A DNA stretch of 36,388 nt, taken from assembly GCA_018969115.1 (NCBI GenBank), contig JAGWYZ010000009.1, forward strand, positions 1 to 36,388, given 5' to 3'. This document shows, in pieces, positions 34,404 through 36,388 of the stretch. Every line of letters begins with the position of its first letter. Within the stretch, counting starts at the first letter, position 1. The stretch is from Chloroflexota bacterium (GTDB taxonomy: Bacteria > Chloroflexota > Anaerolineae > J036 > Brachytrichaceae). Both the position numbers and the translations under genes were made by a program. Below the pieces are notes generated by a model. That model was not told the origin of the DNA and ran no database searches. It was given only the letters and a program-made list of their open reading frames with translations.

Positions 34404-34458
34404 CGATTTTACTATCTCTTCTCTGCAAGCTTATGTTTGCAGAGAGATAGTGAAATCG
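34404..34458. repeat. Palindrome, copy E of the intergenic hairpin family
   Basis: CGATTTTACTATCTC…TCTGCAA pairs with TTGCAGAGAGATAGTGAAATCG, with a three-base bulge and one T·G pair. The left flank is aaatgC and the right flank ACGAAAA. It lies between the VOC remnant and the P450 start. Confidence 0.85.
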
Positions 34459-34475
34459 ACGAAAATCGCATTTTT

Positions 34476-35900
34476 ATGCCAACCTTAGCATATGAACAGG
34501 TAGAATTGTTAACTGTGATTGCCTCCAAAAATATCCCGCTTGTGGGATTGCCATTGCCCCCCAAACCCACTGGGTTGCCCTTTTTACGTTCGTCGCTGCA
34601 ATTTGCACGTGGCCCTATCGATTTTTTTGTTAGCATGTATCAAACCTATGGCCCAGCATTTAGCCTGCAAGCCTTCGATTTCAACTTAACTGTTATGTTA
34701 GGGGCCAAAGCTAACCGCGCTATCTTGATCGAACATGCCGACAAGCTTTCGGCGCGTGAAGGCTATTCATTGTTGCTGGGGCTGATGGATGATGCGCTAC
34801 TGGTGTCAGATGGTGCACATCATGCCCGCCAGCGTCGCCTCATTCAACCCGCTTTTCACAGCCGCCGCATCGAAAGCTATTTTGAGATTATGCGCGAAGT
34901 GACTTTGCGTCAAATAGCGACATGGCGTGATGGTGATGTGATCGATATTTATGCTGAGGCGCGTCGCATGACGCTTGAAATTGTGGTGCGGGCCTTGTTA
35001 GGTGTTGATATCCGCGATCAACTCGATACGATGGCAGATATCATTACGCATACTTTCGATTATGTGACCCAGCCAGCTTCGCGCAAGCTTTTTAAAATTG
35101 ATTCGCCATTTCATCCCTATGGGCGTAGCTTGCGAGCACGGCGGCAGCTAGATGAAATGCTGTATGGCCTCATTCGTGACAAACGCCAACAACTTAGCCA
35201 GCAAAATATAGCCAGTGATGATGTGCTGAGTTGGCTAATCGAGGCTACCGATGATGATGACGAAGCCGGTGATGGCACACGCCTTAGTGATAGCTCGATC
35301 CGCGATCAAGTGTTATTGCTTATTTATGCCGGTCACGACACTTCTACCTGTTCAATTGCGTGGGCGCTTCAATTGCTGGCCCAGCACCCTGATGTGGCGG
35401 CGCGGCTGTATGCAGAACAAACACAAGTGTTGAACGGGCGTGCGTTGCTGATGTCCGATCTCAAGGCCATGCTTTATTTAGATAGCGTCGTCGATGAGGT
35501 GTTGCGCTTGTATCCGGCGGTATGGATTGGGATGCGCGGCGTGACTCAAGACTTTGAGTTTGATGGTAAACGGATTCCGGCTGGTTCCAAGGTCATGTAT
35601 TCACCGGGTGCTAGCCATCGTTTGCCTGAAGTGTTTAAAAATCCGGCCGATTTTGACCCAGAGCGATTTTCGGCAGCCAATAAGCTCAAGATTCCCCCTT
35701 TTGCTTATGTGCCATTTGGGGGCGGGGCACGCACCTGCATTGGGATGACTTTTGCCCAGGTTGAGCTGCGGGTGATGTTGACCGAATTGATGGCACATTT
35801 TAATTTTGAGCTGGTTAGTAACCGGCGTGTGCCAATGCATTACAACCCTACGTTGGCTCCAGCGCATGGCGCGATTAAGCTGCGGGTGCGCAAGCGATAA
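34476..35900 (+). CDS. Cytochrome P450
   Basis: From the ATG at 34476 (MPTLAYEQVELL) the protein has 474 residues, which is usual for soluble bacterial P450s with a proline-rich N-terminus (GLPLPPKPTGLPFL). The ORF-track start at 34392 reads through palindrome E. I-helix AGHDT (285-289), K-helix ExxR (DEVLRLYP, E341 and R344) and heme loop FGGGARTCIG (Cys421) are all intact. It inserts one O2-derived oxygen atom into an unknown substrate. No ferredoxin or reductase partner is in the window. Confidence 0.95.
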   Translation: MPTLAYEQVELLTVIASKNIPLVGLPLPPKPTGLPFLRSSLQFARGPIDFFVSMYQTYGPAFSLQAFDFNLTVMLGAKANRAILIEHADKLSAREGYSLLLGLMDDALLVSDGAHHARQRRLIQPAFHSRRIESYFEIMREVTLRQIATWRDGDVIDIYAEARRMTLEIVVRALLGVDIRDQLDTMADIITHTFDYVTQPASRKLFKIDSPFHPYGRSLRARRQLDEMLYGLIRDKRQQLSQQNIASDDVLSWLIEATDDDDEAGDGTRLSDSSIRDQVLLLIYAGHDTSTCSIAWALQLLAQHPDVAARLYAEQTQVLNGRALLMSDLKAMLYLDSVVDEVLRLYPAVWIGMRGVTQDFEFDGKRIPAGSKVMYSPGASHRLPEVFKNPADFDPERFSAANKLKIPPFAYVPFGGGARTCIGMTFAQVELRVMLTELMAHFNFELVSNRRVPMHYNPTLAPAHGAIKLRVRKR

Positions 35901-35974
35901 AAATCTACCCAAGTGACGCTTGCATAATCTCATTTAAATCGCTACAATAAATACAATAAAGTGGAGGGAGGAAT

Positions 35975-36334
35975 ATGAGTCAGGTAATTATCCGAGTCCG
36001 ATCCGAGGTAGCGATGATATTACGTTCAGCCCTGAAACCAAGCTATAAATACATTCCATCTATAGGCAATGCCAAGGCCAAGCAGGCCAAATATGAGGCC
36101 AACGAAATTATTCGAATTGTACGTGATGCTGATGCCAATATACAGCCCGTTCATGATGTCATCTATAGTGGCACCGCCAGCAACGAATGTAACGCTGATT
36201 TTGCTTTGTTCGTATCAGATGCCAATGCGAAAGATATGATTCAACAATTGCAACGCCTGCAAAGTGTAGAAGCCTGTTATCTAAAAGCTGCTGCGACTGT
36301 TCCTGTTATTCCAGAATTATTTATATCTCCTTAA
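35975..36334 (+). CDS. Small protein, possibly a subtilisin propeptide-like fragment
   Basis: The 119-residue protein is not clearly recognised. It has a strong Shine-Dalgarno sequence (GGAGGGAGGAAT) before its ATG, unlike most genes here. The C-terminal half (FALFVSDANAKDMIQQLQRLQSVEACYLKAAATVPVIP) resembles the end of the N-terminal region seen in some S8 serine proteases, where a VEAAY-type segment precedes the catalytic domain. No catalytic domain follows before the palindrome at 36349, so this may be a truncated product or a stand-alone inhibitor-like protein. Confidence 0.65.
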   Translation: MSQVIIRVRSEVAMILRSALKPSYKYIPSIGNAKAKQAKYEANEIIRIVRDADANIQPVHDVIYSGTASNECNADFALFVSDANAKDMIQQLQRLQSVEACYLKAAATVPVIPELFISP

Positions 36335-36348
36335 TTTAAAAATATGTA

Positions 36349-36388
36349 TTGCCGAACTCACGATCATTTAGTGTTTGCAGCGGGCTTT
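36349..36388. repeat. Left arm of a further palindrome, copy F, cut by the window end
   Basis: The last bases read tattGCCGAACTCACGATCATTT… and end GCGGGCTTT. The start matches copies A and D (GCCGAANTCAC), and GGGC-TTT resembles the apex of copy A. The right arm is beyond the window. Confidence 0.7.

Overview
The window looks like a chromosomal segment of a free-living bacterium, most probably a member of the Chloroflexota (Anaerolineae/Chloroflexia-like). This is an inference from protein style: a long-form Lon, a lone FkbH-type protein, Thr-Pro linker exoproteins, several large membrane glycosyltransferases and an N-acetyltransferase-like protein of a type I associate with this phylum. Base composition is mid-range. 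No rRNA, integrase, transposase, phage gene or CRISPR array was seen. One tRNA (Leu, CAA) is present.

Layout. 1-2.7 kb: a HAD hydrolase cut by the window edge, a nitronate monooxygenase and an orphan VapC-like PIN protein. 2.9-8.7 kb: metK converges with lon across a bidirectional terminator, with a tetrapyrrole-methylase/MazG fusion upstream of lon. 8.8-12.4 kb: a GT39-like membrane protein, radC, a membrane zinc-ribbon protein and tRNA-Leu. 12.6-18.1 kb: same-strand genes for an FkbH-type HAD/GNAT protein, an aminotransferase, a PlsC-type acyltransferase and a DUF512 PDZ/iron-sulfur protein. 18.3-22.9 kb: a CAP-domain lipoprotein and a tight four-gene minus-strand surface-glycan operon (membrane GT, WbqC, unknown 116-aa protein, NeuD-like acyltransferase). 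23.0-25.8 kb: a GNAT-like protein and a polyprenyl-phosphate sugar-1-phosphate transferase that could start glycan assembly. 25.8-27.8 kb: ruvX, a TIGR03943 protein with a His-rich loop, and SCO1. 28.2-33.9 kb: a secreted protein with a duplicated unknown domain, a GH78 rhamnosidase and a ring-cleaving VOC dioxygenase. 33.9-36.4 kb: a decayed VOC gene between two palindromes, a cytochrome P450 and a small protein of unknown function.

The most unusual content is between the genes. First, there is a family of long near-perfect palindromes: five complete copies and one cut by the window end. They share termini (about GCCGAANTCAC at one end, GTGANTTCGGCGAAAA at the other) and often a GGGC-AAA/TTT-GCCC apex. 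The middle of the arm differs between copies, yet the two arms of each copy still match. Second, many intergenic gaps hold degenerate period-7 repeats with internal inverted symmetry. Two of these run into reading frames, where they encode the same heptapeptide in unrelated proteins. Third, many start codons lie only 5-11 nt downstream of a TANNNT-type -10 box and lack a Shine-Dalgarno sequence, which suggests widespread leaderless transcription.

All calls come from reading the sequence and the supplied ORF translations. No database search was run.
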